Below are positions 22,603 to 34,445 of a DNA stretch of 64,000 nt, piece by piece. The position numbers and the translations under genes are program-made. Position 1 is the first letter of the stretch; each line of letters opens with the position of its first letter. A model generated the notes under the pieces. That model was not told where the DNA came from, did no database searches, and saw only the letters and a list, made by a program, of their open reading frames with translations. This DNA is from Capsicum annuum (taxonomy: Eukaryota > Streptophyta > Magnoliopsida > Solanales > Solanaceae): positions 117,897,410-117,961,409 of the forward strand of contig NC_061120.1 in the NCBI RefSeq assembly GCF_002878395.1, in the 5' to 3' direction.

Positions 22603-24828
22603 TGTCAAGTATCCGATTCTAAATTGAATGATGTTTATTCCATGAGGAATTTTAAAGATTTTCATGTGAAATGGCAATGTGATGAATCCACGTCACGCCA
22701 TCCCTCAATTTCCCAATCGTCAAATTCCAGTAACACGGGCCAACAATGCCGCGTCGTGCCAAGGGTCAAATTTGGGAAAATGTCACCAAAAATAAAAGAT
22801 GTGTCCAGGGTTAAAAAGGTCAGTTTTCCAACCCTATTAAATCCCTTTAACATGAGATTCAGCTATTTGGAACCCAAAATATACTAGTTTCTCTCTATTT
22901 TCTCTCAAAAACAAGCTAGGGTTTCAGTTAGGGATTCAATTTCAAAAAAGTCTCTCGATTAATCAGGGCTAAATCAAGGACTAAGGTATGTCATGTGTTG
23001 ATTCTTCGGTCTCACTCACCTATGAAGAGAAGCTTAAGAATATTTTTTTGAAATTTAAGATTTGGGTATTTGTGAATGTTCATGATTTAAATTGAATTGA
23101 AATTCATGTTCATGATGTTATGTGGTTTTGATTCTAGTATGTGATGATTTTCATAATAATCATGATAAACCCCCTTCAATTTACTAGTTGATTGAGGTAT
23201 CCTTGATTATTACATGTGTTGATGATAGTATAGCCAAAGCATGCTCCCCACATGTTTGATTAAATGCCTATGTGAAGGAAAAATGCAATACTAGTATGAT
23301 ATTATGAAATCCCCATTCATGCATAAGTTATGTATGTCAAGTGTTTGATGAAATATCTTAGTCAATGGATTGTATATTGTTGATGTTAGTCATGTATTCA
23401 AGAATGTCATGCCTTGTCAGTTTCCTTCCAACATGTCCTGGGGTACTTGTACCTGATAATTAGCTATGTGCCTAGAGCCAGTGTTATATTTTCATTATAT
23501 CTTTAGTCAAGTCATGATCCATAGAACTCAGTTAGTTATGTGACTTTGGGAAGCTCAGTAATACAGTAATCTCAGTACTATTCTGCCAGTCAACGAAACT
23601 AAGTTAATTCAGTACAGTTCGGTTCAGTAATCCATGTTCAGTGTCTATTTATATAGGAGTAGGAATTAACACCGAGTAAACCAAAGGATGGGAAAAGACA
23701 CTGTCAAATGAGGGTGTGATTCTTAGAAGTCATCCTTTCATTACAAAACTATATAGCTAACATAGGTTAAGACATCAACACTATCATATAAGTGTTGTTG
23801 AGGTGGATAAACACTGTCAGATAAGGGGCTTAGCATTCTCTTTTAGGGACACTATCAGATGAGGTTCAGTCACAGCTTGTCCTTACCAGTGGCGCGGTAT
23901 TGAAACCCTTCCAATTGGGGTTAAAAATTAGACCCCAACTCAACCATAATGGCGTATTAGGGGCATGTCAGTTAGTTAACTACTTCCCCCATTACAAATA
24001 CAGAATCAGGACTGTTAGAGACAGTCATTCAGTCTCGGGATTAGAACTTAAATAGTTCTTATGAATTTAGGACTGTCAGATATAATTAACTAAGATTTAG
24101 TACGAAACTCAGCTAGTTCCATCAGATTCAGGACTATCAGATACATTCACTCATGTCATCAGTTATATCAGTCATCAAATATCAGTCATCAGTCATGTTA
24201 GTTATTAGTAAATTTATGTTATCACGATCTCAGATGTGGTTACTATGTATTCATACATGTATTCTCACATTTATATTAGTCAGATGACCAGTATTATTCA
24301 TGCATATGAGCCCCATGTATTCAGCCTACCTTTCATGGATACTAGTATATTCAATGTACTGACGCATTTGTGCTATGGTTTTTATAACATAGGTTCCAAA
24401 GCACGATCTCCAGAGCATCAGTAGATTCCAGATATCCGCAGTCAGTTAGAAGGTAGTCTTTATCTTTCGAGGACATGATTATTACTTTACTATCTCATTA
24501 GTTAATTTATCTCAGTAGTTGGAGTTAGTTGGGGACATGTCCTATCAACTCCTTATTCAGACAGTTCATTCAGTTAGAGGCTTTGCAGACTATCACGTTT
24601 TAGACAGTTTATTTCGTTGATTTGGGTATTGGATACCTCATCCATATGTTATGATTTATCAGATTTTATGTTACAGTTTTGAACCTTATGGCCATTCAGT
24701 TCATGTTTCTATATTATACAATATATTATGTTGTATACAGATACAAATATCAGTCATGGGTTAGCTTGTGATCTTTCGGGAACATGAGCACTGTGTAGCA
24801 TTTCGGGTACCAGATTTGGGGCATTACA
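22603..24828 (+). repeat. 3' LTR of G2
   Basis: It follows the PPT and ends GCATTACA. Its first roughly 40 bases (the TGTAATACCCC stretch of the 5' copy) are missing; it starts at TGTCAAGTATCC, matching 5' LTR position about 15,954. It keeps the roughly 600-bp promoter-like segment absent from the 5' LTR: GTGTCCAGGGTTAAAA box near 22,800, TATTAAAT near 22,845 and AG/GTATG near 22,985. Confidence 0.9.
22798..22990 (+). promoter_or_regulatory. Putative LTR promoter, leader and splice-donor-like site
   Basis: In order: GTGTCCAGGGTTAAAA (about 22,801), TATTAAATCCC (about 22,845), a leader with GCTAGGGTTTC (about 22,915), and CTAAGGTATGTC at 22,981. The same order is on the minus strand at 27,270-27,070. 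Function is inferred from position and conservation only. Confidence 0.45.
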
Positions 24829-25708
24829 TGCATACTCCACAATGGAATCTGAATTTATTGCATTAGATAAATCCGATGAAGAAGCTGAATGGATCTAAAA
24901 TTTCTTGAAAGATATTCCTTACTATCTAAAACTATTGTTACCAGTATGTATACACTGTGATGGCCAAGCGGTGATAGGTATGGCAAGGAGCAAGATGTAC
25001 AACGTAAATATTTTCACATAAGATGAAGATATAATATAACTTAAGAACTACTCTCTAGTGAGATTATCACTATTGACTATGTTAAGTAAAAGGATAATGT
25101 GTCGGATCCACTTATAAAAAGTCTATCTATAGAGGGGGGTCGAGAGAAAATCAAAGGGAATGGGCTTACGGCCTAGGATAAGTCAGCATGATGGTAACTC
25201 TACCTAGCAGACTGGAGATCCAAAGAGCTAGGTTCAAGGAGATCAAACAAAGTTGTGACTAATGGTTCAACCTTGTCAATATATTCAACCTATTCTCATG
25301 ACGTAGAAAATCTCTAGGAAACAAGGATAAGGTTCATGGTTTGAGGTTGTTTAATAATTTTCTAAGTTTTGCAAATTAGACCAAATAGTTTGATCTGTAG
25401 GATTAAAAATTTAGAAATCACCCATGTAAGGGTGAAGTGAAATCTGCTTCAAGCTGAATATTAGTAAAGGCCAATTCTCTATGCTTTCATGAAACCAGGA
25501 CGTGTTCATGGCTAAAACGAATAAAAATGTGAGACTATAAATGGTAAAAGGTTGGTTGTGTGATATGTTTTTTATAGGTACACATTGAATTTCAATGGTT
25601 CAAAGATATCAAATCTATCAATTGACAGAGTGCATCTGATGCATGTTCTCTACGGAAAGTTCATAGGAAAACCAACTTATCCAGATGCAATCAGTCTTTG
25701 CTTATTGA
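24829..25708 (+). pseudogene. Copia RNase H, second part, and 3' untranslated region
   Basis: It opens with the repeated TGCA, then STMESEFIALD and DEEAEWI (24,835-24,900), LPVCIHCDGQAVIG (24,935) and the C-terminal GMGLRPRISQH (about 25,158-25,190). These are the last motifs of TNT1-like polyproteins. The remaining 500 bp is non-coding 3' sequence of the copia element; its 3' LTR is not reached, because a gypsy LTR starts at 25,709. Stops are present. Confidence 0.87.
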
Positions 25709-26450
25709 TGTAATACCCCAAGAATCCCAACCGATAATAGAACCATGATTCAAGCTCATGTTAAATAAATATTAGTGATTTGGTAGTTTTATGATCAATT
25801 TTGATGTGTATTAACACCTTAAATATGTCCTAGCTATTGGACAAATCAAAACATCCCTTACCGATTGAATTCTTAAGAAGGACATTGCCATAGTCAACTT
25901 CAAATGAGAATATCTCCCATTCTAAAAAAAAAAAAAATTCTCATGACCTACCAACAGATATATAATTTAATTATCTTTCCAACGATACCAATTTTACCAA
26001 AATCTAAATTTGGAGTAAGAAGTTATGGCCGTTTTACTGAGAGCTGTTGGAGCTATCCAGGAGTGACGGACAAGCTGATAGACCGTCAAGTTAGTGACGC
26101 CCACCACATTGGCCATCAAAACTGAAGTATTGAGGACCTTTTCTGGACCAAAAGTGACAATGGGAGTGGTGGTTAGTCACCATAGTGACAGTCTATCACT
26201 CTGACTGTCAGAATTGTCCGAGACAGTGCTGAAGCACCATTTTAAAGGGATTTTTGGGTCATTATTCACCCTATTTAATACCCAAAGACCCCAAATAAAA
26301 GTTCATAACTTATCATTCATCCAAAAAATCAAATTAGGATTTATTACCAAGATTAAAACCCTTATGTCTTCTTCAAGAAAAATCAAGATAAGTCAAGAAA
26401 TCAAGAATCTCTCCAAGAACCTTCAAGAAAGAATTTTCCTCAAGGTATGT
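25709..26450 (+). repeat. Gypsy LTR fragment, 5' portion (G4)
   Basis: It starts TGTAATACCCCAAG abruptly within copia 3' sequence. It contains an A13-type run near 25,925, the shared LTR phrase 'ctttccaacgataccaatttta' (25,976), and GACGG/CCGTC-type inverted motifs at 26,063-26,220. It ends at CAAGGTATGT, the splice-donor-like landmark, where it meets an inverted LTR. The two frames at 25,904 and 26,214 have no recognisable product. Confidence 0.8.
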
Positions 26451-27575
26451 AGACGGAACACTGCTGATATCTGACAACTGACTGAGTCATGAGATCATGG
26501 TGATTTTTCCTGAGTCATAAGACTATCTGAAGTCTAAGAGTGCATATCTTGACTTAGAGCATCATAAAAACATAACATGGATCTAGGGACAGCTAATATT
26601 TCGGGTACAAGTACCCCCAGGACTCGATAAAAAGAAACTGACATAGCATTATTTACTTGAAGACTTGACTATCATCATAATACATATAACCTTCATAGGA
26701 TCATTTCATCAAGCATATAATAGGCATGATCTTGTACATACATGGGAATTTCATGATATCATGCTAGTTAGACAATATTCCTTCATCTAGGCATTTAATC
26801 AAACATATGACTGACATAGTACATGTAAACATCATTATTCAATTCTAATTTCATCATTCAAGGGTTTAATCTTAGGGTTGCATAAATCTATGGCTATAGT
26901 AATTAAACACACATAGAAACTATCAACAATCATGGACTAGAATCCAATTTCACATCTATCAAACATGAACATAAGCAGCCAAGACATGAAAACATATAGA
27001 AAATCCATAACTTGAGTTTAGAAAAGTGATTCTTTGACTTCATGGACAAAAATAGTCTATGCATGAACACTATTCATACCTTAGATCATGATTTAGTGAA
27101 GATTGATGGTGAAACCTTCCTGAATTTGAATCCCCAATAGAAACCCTAGCTTCTTCTTGAGATAGACTTCAGAGAAACTAATATGTTTTTGGTGAAAAGT
27201 GGATGAATCACGTGTTTAAGGGATTATATAGGGGTAGTAAGCTGACCCTTTTAACCCTGGACACGTCATTAAATTTTCAGTAAAATTTCTAGAGTTGGAC
27301 CTTTAGGTGCGATGTAGCGCTATCACACGTATCACTTGAAATTGACAATTAGGAAAATGCACGGTGGCGCAATGCGGAGCTATGCATTACCACCTTGTAT
27401 ACGACCTGAGAGTTTCACAATTGCAATTTGAGCTATCTCCGCGATGCGTTGAAGGCTCAGGTCAAACACTGTCTCACTAAAAAGGCTCTAACTCTTCGCC
27501 CGAGCGTCAAATTTGGGCAAATTATATACAATGGAAAGCTTATTCAATTTCCCACATGATAAGAAGTGAAAATTA
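26451..27575 (-). repeat. Gypsy LTR fragment in inverted orientation
   Basis: The reverse complement gives the same landmarks as the G2 LTR: GTGTCCAGGGTTAAAA (about 27,265), TATATAATCCC (about 27,225), GCTAGGGTTTC (about 27,150), AAGGTATG (about 27,080), TCGAGTCCTGGGGGTACTTG (about 26,620). Both ends are cut. It faces G4 head to head across 26,450. Confidence 0.82.
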
Positions 27576-28992
27576 TGCCAGATATGGTATTTATATCATG
27601 ATTATAGTACTATACCAGATGTGGAATGTGGTTTAGGTGTTGAATGCATGATTAGTACGATTAGCTTTATTTAGACTATAGAGCTATCTTAAAATTGTAG
27701 TTTAGGTGGAGTTGACTTAATTGCTCACGTCCTAGGTGAAATTTATATCTTAAGCCTAAGTATGGATTATGTACCATCTATAAGTAAATTTTGATATCTT
27801 AGCCTAGTCCGTGGTAGAGATTGCTTAAGTAAGGATTTAGAGGATTTAAAGTGGGTTCCCTCGGCCCACCTTATACTCACCTTATGTCAAGACTTGTGTT
27901 AGCCTTAGGGACTTATTTATGAATGTTACACATATTTGAGAATATGGAGATTTTAGTATAAAGTTGTTGTGTAAGTTGGTGAATGGTAATGGTCTTCCCG
28001 GATTATGATTAATGGCTCGTAACCATGATATGGCTTTTGAATTTAATTAATGATCTTTACTGTCAACATTCTAAATATTATAGTTATTGATATGATATGG
28101 GCTATAGATATGATAGGCCTTATTCATATGATATACCTTATAAATATGAGATGGCTTATAAATATGAGGTGTCTTATAGACATGGATATTGATTCATATT
28201 CCGGATATGCGTAATGTAATAGCTTATTGATATATGTCTGAGATAGATTCCAAGCGTGTCTATGAATATAACTTATTATTATGCTAGATATATTTTTGGG
28301 CCTTTGTCCATGATCATTATACTATAGTTATTCTGGACCAATATTAGGCCCAAGGCTGTGTTCATGATTGAATAGTCGATTCCAGGAATTATTCCTTCCT
28401 TGTAAAGGAAATGGTTATAGATTATCGACATATAGATAATTATAATTTCCTTTTTGAATACGGATGATGGAATGCATAGTATCAGTATATTTATGGTCAA
28501 TAAATATGGTAAATGGTAGGATTCCAAATAAAATGTAATTTTACTACTTTTTTTCAAAAAAGGGGTTAAATCCCACTTTTTACTTTAAAAACAAATTACT
28601 TCATAACGGGAATTATACCATCTTAATGGATGACTTATATGCATTGAGATAGAAAATAGTATTTTAAATATTTGGCTGAGGGAGATTCCAGTTCACAATT
28701 TTACTATAACCATGTCCTCTGGTCGAGAGAGATTTCGACCCTTTTACATTCCTATGATTATTTAGTCCTAAAGTACCTCGAATAATAAATTTATAGAATT
28801 ACACACTTTTTGTCATAGTGTTAATCATGCAACAATATATATATACCTATGTAAATTTGGTACTTAATGAATAGTAAATCGAATATAGTATTGATACATA
28901 TACATACATACCTATTCTAGTCCAACAATTAATGATGATAATGATGATTTGAGCTTCAGATTATGTTCAGGGTGATAATGATATTGATGTTG
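27576..28992 (+). repeat. Fragment of a type C LTR
   Basis: The stretch matches the middle of the type C LTR: 'gttgacttaattgctcac', 'ggcccaccttatactcacc' and 'tcaagacttgtgttagcc' correspond to 30,580-30,760. Its end is cut where a full type C LTR starts (28,993). A 92-codon frame on the minus strand (28,279-28,557) has no recognisable domain. Confidence 0.72.
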
Positions 28993-31900
28993 TGTAGTGA
29001 CCCTTTAGTTAGTTTTCTATATTTTCACTTATTTCTGCCATTAGGTATATCCCATAGATAGCCCAAGTCATTTATCACTTCCGAGGACTAACAGTTAGGT
29101 TACTAGGTAGTTGATTTTGTTCTTAGAGACAATTCTCTATTTAGAAGTCTTTTCCACTCCAAATGGCCACCGAGCAAAATCTTTAGTAAAATAATCTCCA
29201 AGAAACCCCAAAATATTGATTTTAGGCTTGGTAGATCATTGGTTTGGATCCCAATACACCAAAGCTCATTTCGTTCAATTAGTCAAAAAGTTGAAAAGTT
29301 TATCATTTGGGTTTGGGACCTACATTTAGTCAAAATGAACTCAATGGAAAATCCGACTTCGCCATTTTATCTGAAATATCTATTTTAGGCTAGGGTCCCT
29401 TAGTTTATGTCCCAAAGCTTCCAAACTTATTTGGGTCTATTGAGCATATTTTATTAAAAATGAAACTGTAGGTGTAGGCTCCAATTTTTTTTGAAAATAA
29501 TCTCTGATGAAAACTTTGATGATTCCATTGGATCTGTAATGTGGTTTATACTCATATATCACTATTATATCCTGGTCATATGGTTCCGAATAAGTTTAGG
29601 GTTGAAAAACATGTTTTTGGTTTTATTTATATCTAGTGCGCTAGGGGGTTACCACGATCGAACAAAGCCTACTGTGATCTCCCTAGTGTGATTGCAATCC
29701 ATGGATGGTGATAGCAATATCTCCATACCTAGTATGGGCATAAAATAATCCTTTTAGCTACATTTTTGTCATTTTCCCTTCATCCTTGAGAACTAAGAAC
29801 CCCAAAAGGGTATGACAATTCAATATTGAGTCTTGTGGATGACTTGGGAGCTTCCAAAACATACATTATCATGAGTATCATCTGAAATAAGAAAATATTT
29901 CATCCTTTTTTTGATGAATTTCTTTGTTCTTGACCCAAAACCCAAAATTGGTTAAGGGTTTGACTTTATCCCTAATTAGCTCAATTTTTATTTATTTCTC
30001 AAGGGTTATGATTCCTTGATTATGTATTAGCATTGGATTGACCTCGAAAATGAGTTTTCTGTAAGTGGGACCCACATGGGGTTTTTGGTGTCATTTTTGG
30101 CCCCAAGTACAATCGTACAATATGGGTATCATTATTCTTTTATTGAGGAGAAGATTATGATTTTTATAGTGTGACGACATTATGGGATTATGAAAAGAAG
30201 ATGAGCTTTTGGTGAATGATTTAAGGATTTGTAGTTTGGCTTTGAGGCATACTTTTGTCTCCTTTTCATCGTAAGATGATGCATTCTATATATTGTGTGT
30301 GAATGTGAATGTGAATATTAAGTTTTATTATGTGTCGAATGACTTAATAATGAATATTCAAGTTTGGGGTTTAGGTGAGGGTTTTGACTCATAAATTGAA
30401 ATGCTTCATATCCTTTTTGAATTTTATTGCCTTCTCCTTAGATTGATCTACTTTTTATCTTGGATGCATTATGACGCTAGGTTTGGTAACTAGTTTAAGT
30501 GTTAGAATCATTGTTAGTATGATTAATCTTAGTTTGGCTAGTGTAATGATCTTGAAATCATAATTTTAGTTGAGTTGACTTAAATACCCTTTTTTCTAGA
30601 TGAAATTCCTATAATAGTATTGGTTATGGATTACTTGAAATATAGAAGTTGAACTAGATACCTTAGCCTTGTTTGAGGTAAATTTTCTAAATACAAATAT
30701 TAAGGATTGATGTGGGTTCTTCCAACCTACCTTATGCCAAGATTTGTGTTATCCCTTATGGACTTAGTTGTGGATTTTCGGCCTAGTTTAGAAAATTGAT
30801 CCTTTAGAATAAGTGTACTTTATGGGTTGGAAAATAGTGATGACTTTCCTCAAATTATGATTAATGGCCTTTAGAGATGTTATTTCCTCTTAGACATGAT
30901 ACTTGGCCTATCAAGATGATATCCTTCATAGTCATGATATATGAAATATAGATATAAGACTTCTTATAGATGTGATAAACCTCATAGTTATTGGTTATGC
31001 TTCGTTGATGCATTATGCCTTCTAGATATGACATCCCTCCTTTGTGTGAGATGATTGTGGATGTGCTTTTTGGCTTATAAAGATATTAGGCCTCATAAAT
31101 AGTCTACGAATTATAAATATGAAATGATGTATGAATATGATTTTGATAGGGGTTCTAGATATGTATGTGGGGCAACAACCGTGATTATGATATTATGATT
31201 GTTTCGAACACATTATTTTGTCCAAGGCTATGTTATGGTATGAGTTGACCATTCAGGAAATAACTATCCATGTAAAGGATTTGATTGTAGTTCATTAATA
31301 TCTTATTGCTTATGGTTATATTGTCTAAATACTATTGATGTCAAACATAGATTTTGTACATTCATGATCATCGCATCGAGAATTGATACAATTTTGATTA
31401 GATTATAATATTATTAGGTCGTCACTAACTAAGGGTTAAATCTCAGTTTCTATCTTAACAATGGATTTTCATAATAATAATAAATTTAAGATTTAATGAA
31501 TAGTTTATATGTAAAAGAGGTTAATAATTCTATGATTTGATATTACTAATTAATCCAGTTGTGAAAGAATTCGACCCTTTCTGCACTTTTATAATAATTT
31601 AATCCTGAAGTTTACTCCTACAATAAGCTTATGGATTTACACTCACTTTTGCCATGGCTTGAGCCTGTGCACCTATCATATCCAGATACATATCTCTCTG
31701 GTATGGTACAGGAAAAAATATTGGATTGATAATAAAAATTCTGGATAAGACCTGATGAAAGTTAAAATATTCTTATAATGTATATTTACTTATTGATAAG
31801 TGACATTGATGATGAATGATGAATTATAGAAATAAATAATACCTTGCTTCACTTTTTAAGATTATTTACTTTAGCCCTCTATTGTTGTCATTGATTAGGA

Positions 31901-33503
31901 TGTTATGATGATATGATGATATTTGGCGAGACCAGAGACTAGTATGATGATGTGATAATACCTGGCAAGGCTGGAGGATGTTATGATTACACATTGTAAC
32001 AGACAAGGTAGGAGGATGATTATGACTATGTGCCAAAATGCATATCTACGGGTTTGAGTTTGGATAACCTTATGTATGGTAAATATATATATACTCGACA
32101 AAGTCAAAAGATCATTATAATGAGGATCATGATGATGCTGATGGTCATAAGGATAATGATACTTATAATGATAATAATTGTTATTGTATTATTAATTTTA
32201 AAGCATTCATTGTTTTATATGTATCGCCTATCACAAGTATGCGCCTATATTTATCAACTCATATAGAAGGGTTAAATAGATATGGTTAATGACTATGCCT
32301 TATGGTATGTTGCATATTGATTGAACTATCATACCTAGGGTGGTGGGGGAACACGATAGACTCGGTTAGGTATTTGGTGTTTAGAGTAGCTGGTTACTCA
32401 TATTGTTATTGACATTATTATTATTTCTATTATTATAGTTATTGTTAGTTTATGGTAGATTGTTCTTTGATTCGATATCGATACTTGAGGTGTGTGTTTG
32501 ACCTCTTTATCTTATAATTATATTATTATGCATGACTAGGTAATGACTTGTAATATGGATTAGAACCCCGATTATTCTACCTCTAGCTCCTGCTATGATT
32601 ATGAGATCTTAAATAGCTAGTCTGATGATCTAGGTTGTACTTAAAGTAGACCTTGGTTATATAGTTGAATAGATATATATATATATATATATATTCATAT
32701 CTAGCTATATGTAGCGATAGTGTGGTTTTATATCCTTTCGTTTCATTGATTTAGATTGTATATTTATTTCTTTGCTTTGTATACTTTTATATATATATGT
32801 GTGTTTTCTTTTCACCTTTACTTTGTACATTGGCTAGTGATATATCATATAGTGTTTAGATTCCTATGTATGGCTGTAATAAGATAGTGTATTCTTATTA
32901 CTTCCATAGATTTAAAATTATAGTCTCATGGACATTATTAAGATAATTTATCCTTATTATCTCATTGGCTGTCTTATATTGATTGTGCAATATTTGGGTG
33001 TAGTTTTCCATTCTTTTTATGTTATATATTTTTGCTTTATCTTTGGAGCTTAGTCGATGGTTTCTTACTTAGTACCACGTGTCTGGTAGTCATACTACAC
33101 TTCTACACCCTGCAGATCATAGTACGAGTTATCGTCATTGATGTGTGCATTATGTAAAGAAGCCATGGTTTGGATACTTTATGTGAGCTCCTATCATTCG
33201 AAGTATTACTAATCTCTCTCTTATGTATTAGACTGTTCTCTATATTGTATTTAGAAATTAATTATCTTACAATACTCATTTGTACTCGACTTTGTACTCT
33301 TATTATATTAGTAGATCTTGTACTGATACCACCATATCTTAGGATTATATTGCCTATTGATTCTCTTATTTCATCTATTTTATATTTATGTCTTTATTTA
33401 TAATAAATAGTCCGTTACTAGGGATTTTAGACTACGAGTTTGACTTTCTATATGGTGGGTCATAGTAGGAGCCATCATGACCAGAGAAATGGGGTCATGA
33501 CGA
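28993..33503 (+). repeat. 5' LTR of the type C element, about 4.5 kb
   Basis: The start is defined by alignment to the 3' copy at 37,622 and the end by the primer site that follows. Shared text includes 'tagaccatttgtttggatccc' type phrases near 29,235 and 37,810. It holds T/A-rich stretches, a degenerate 'atgatgatatgatgata' patch near 31,905-32,160, and an (AT)11 run at 32,673-32,694. No ORF with a domain is seen. Confidence 0.8.
32673..32694 (+). repeat. (AT)n microsatellite
   Basis: About 11 AT dinucleotides in the 3' half of the type C LTR. Confidence 0.9.
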
Positions 33504-33507
33504 ACTA

Positions 33508-33521
33508 GTATCAGAGTCAGG
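33508..33521 (+). promoter_or_regulatory. Primer binding site of the type C element (decayed)
   Basis: TAGTATCAGAGTC follows the LTR end GGGTCATGACGA. It differs from TGGTATCAGAGCC at two positions. The minus-strand relative has TTGGTATTAGAG followed by the same 'ccaggtttca' context at 57,261-57,277. Confidence 0.7.
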
Positions 33522-33859
33522 TTTCACCAGAGTATTAGTATAAGAGCTAGGTGTTTAGTAGAGTTGTTCGGATCGGTGCAACAATGTCTATAACCTATCT
33601 TCGAGAGGCTACAACGACATTCTTATGGAATTTATTTCTTGACTCCTTGTCATGTGTCTGAATTGCTATAAACCTTAAACATATTCTTTGACTCTATTTT
33701 GTCCCAAAATAGACAATACGAGATGGTCAACATATGTGGATGAGCTTTAATATATATTTTCAAAGCTTTAGCGCAATATCAAATTAGAGAGTTTGAGATG
33801 GATATTGAAGGCCTTCAATATTAGCCAAAGGATTTAAGGCCAGCTCAGGCTCCAGTAAA

Positions 33860-34445
33860 GATTGTGACTACTTCAGCCTTCGATGTTCATTAATGTGGAT
33901 CTGAGTTATGCTGCATATCTCTCCTAGCCATCAATGATATTTGATTTATCAAATAATTCTCAGGTCCGAATTAGGTCTATTGGTGTTCATCAGGATTCTT
34001 TACCAGGTTTTGAGTATGAAATTTGATCTCTCAAGTGGGACGGTAATTTTTCTATTCTATATCCATTTTAGCAGTGTATGGTAGGAGGATTTATTAGAGG
34101 ACTAACATTACAAATCTATTTGGTGTCGAAGAACTTGATAGACGCTGGTTTTTTTATTTCTCAAGTTATTGGTCATTCGACGGCCATGGAGAGAGTATCT
34201 ATTAGGACTTTTAGAGGTGGCAGTAAAAGGACATTCCTTGGGTATTATGCTATTGGTATTTCATCTGGGAGTGAGGATCCTTCTAGTAGAAGTCAGCTTC
34301 ACTTGAAGCATATCAACTTTATAATATGTGTGGTTCTCAAATTAGTTATGATGATCATTAGCATACAGAGTCCCAATTGGACCTTATGGAGGTTTTGGTA
34401 TAGGTCTTTATGCCATGATGCTATTCTTGATTATGAGCGGTAGTA
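33860..34445 (+). pseudogene. Gag-like remnant of the type C element
   Basis: The open stretch at 34,078-34,443 reads MVGGFIRGLTLQIYLVSKNL, then IDAGFFISQVIGHSTAMERV and SIRTFRGGSKRTF. The layout (xxFIxGL..., a hydrophobic helix, then ERV and a basic Gly-rich stretch) resembles the end of a gypsy capsid before the nucleocapsid. The upstream segment from about 33,860 is frameshifted. No zinc knuckle is visible. The gag assignment is inference from position and layout. Confidence 0.5.

Larger units (their letters stand above)
15913..24828 (+). mobile_element. Complete nested Ty3/gypsy element G2 (Tekay-like chromovirus)
   Basis: Both LTRs, primer site, gag, protease, RT, RNase H, integrase, chromodomain and PPT are present in order, about 8.9 kb. 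It sits inside the copia RNase H; copia coding resumes exactly at its right end. LTR ends are TGTAATACCCC (5') and GCATTACA (3'). The polyprotein is dead: several stops, an in-frame 33-bp deletion in integrase and frameshifts in the protease. The two LTRs differ by large indels. Orientation matches the host copia element. Confidence 0.93.

Noticed and set aside
22985..22990. Exon-intron boundary of a host gene (AG/GTATG)
   Set aside because: The same site recurs at the same place in several LTRs of different elements, so it belongs to the LTR and not to a nuclear gene.
28279..28557. 92-codon minus-strand frame with a hydrophobic composition
   Set aside because: It lies inside a type C LTR fragment; no domain, and AT-rich sequence yields such frames by chance.
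33170..33403. Hydrophobic 77-codon frame
   Set aside because: It is in the type C LTR; Leu/Ile richness follows from T-rich DNA.
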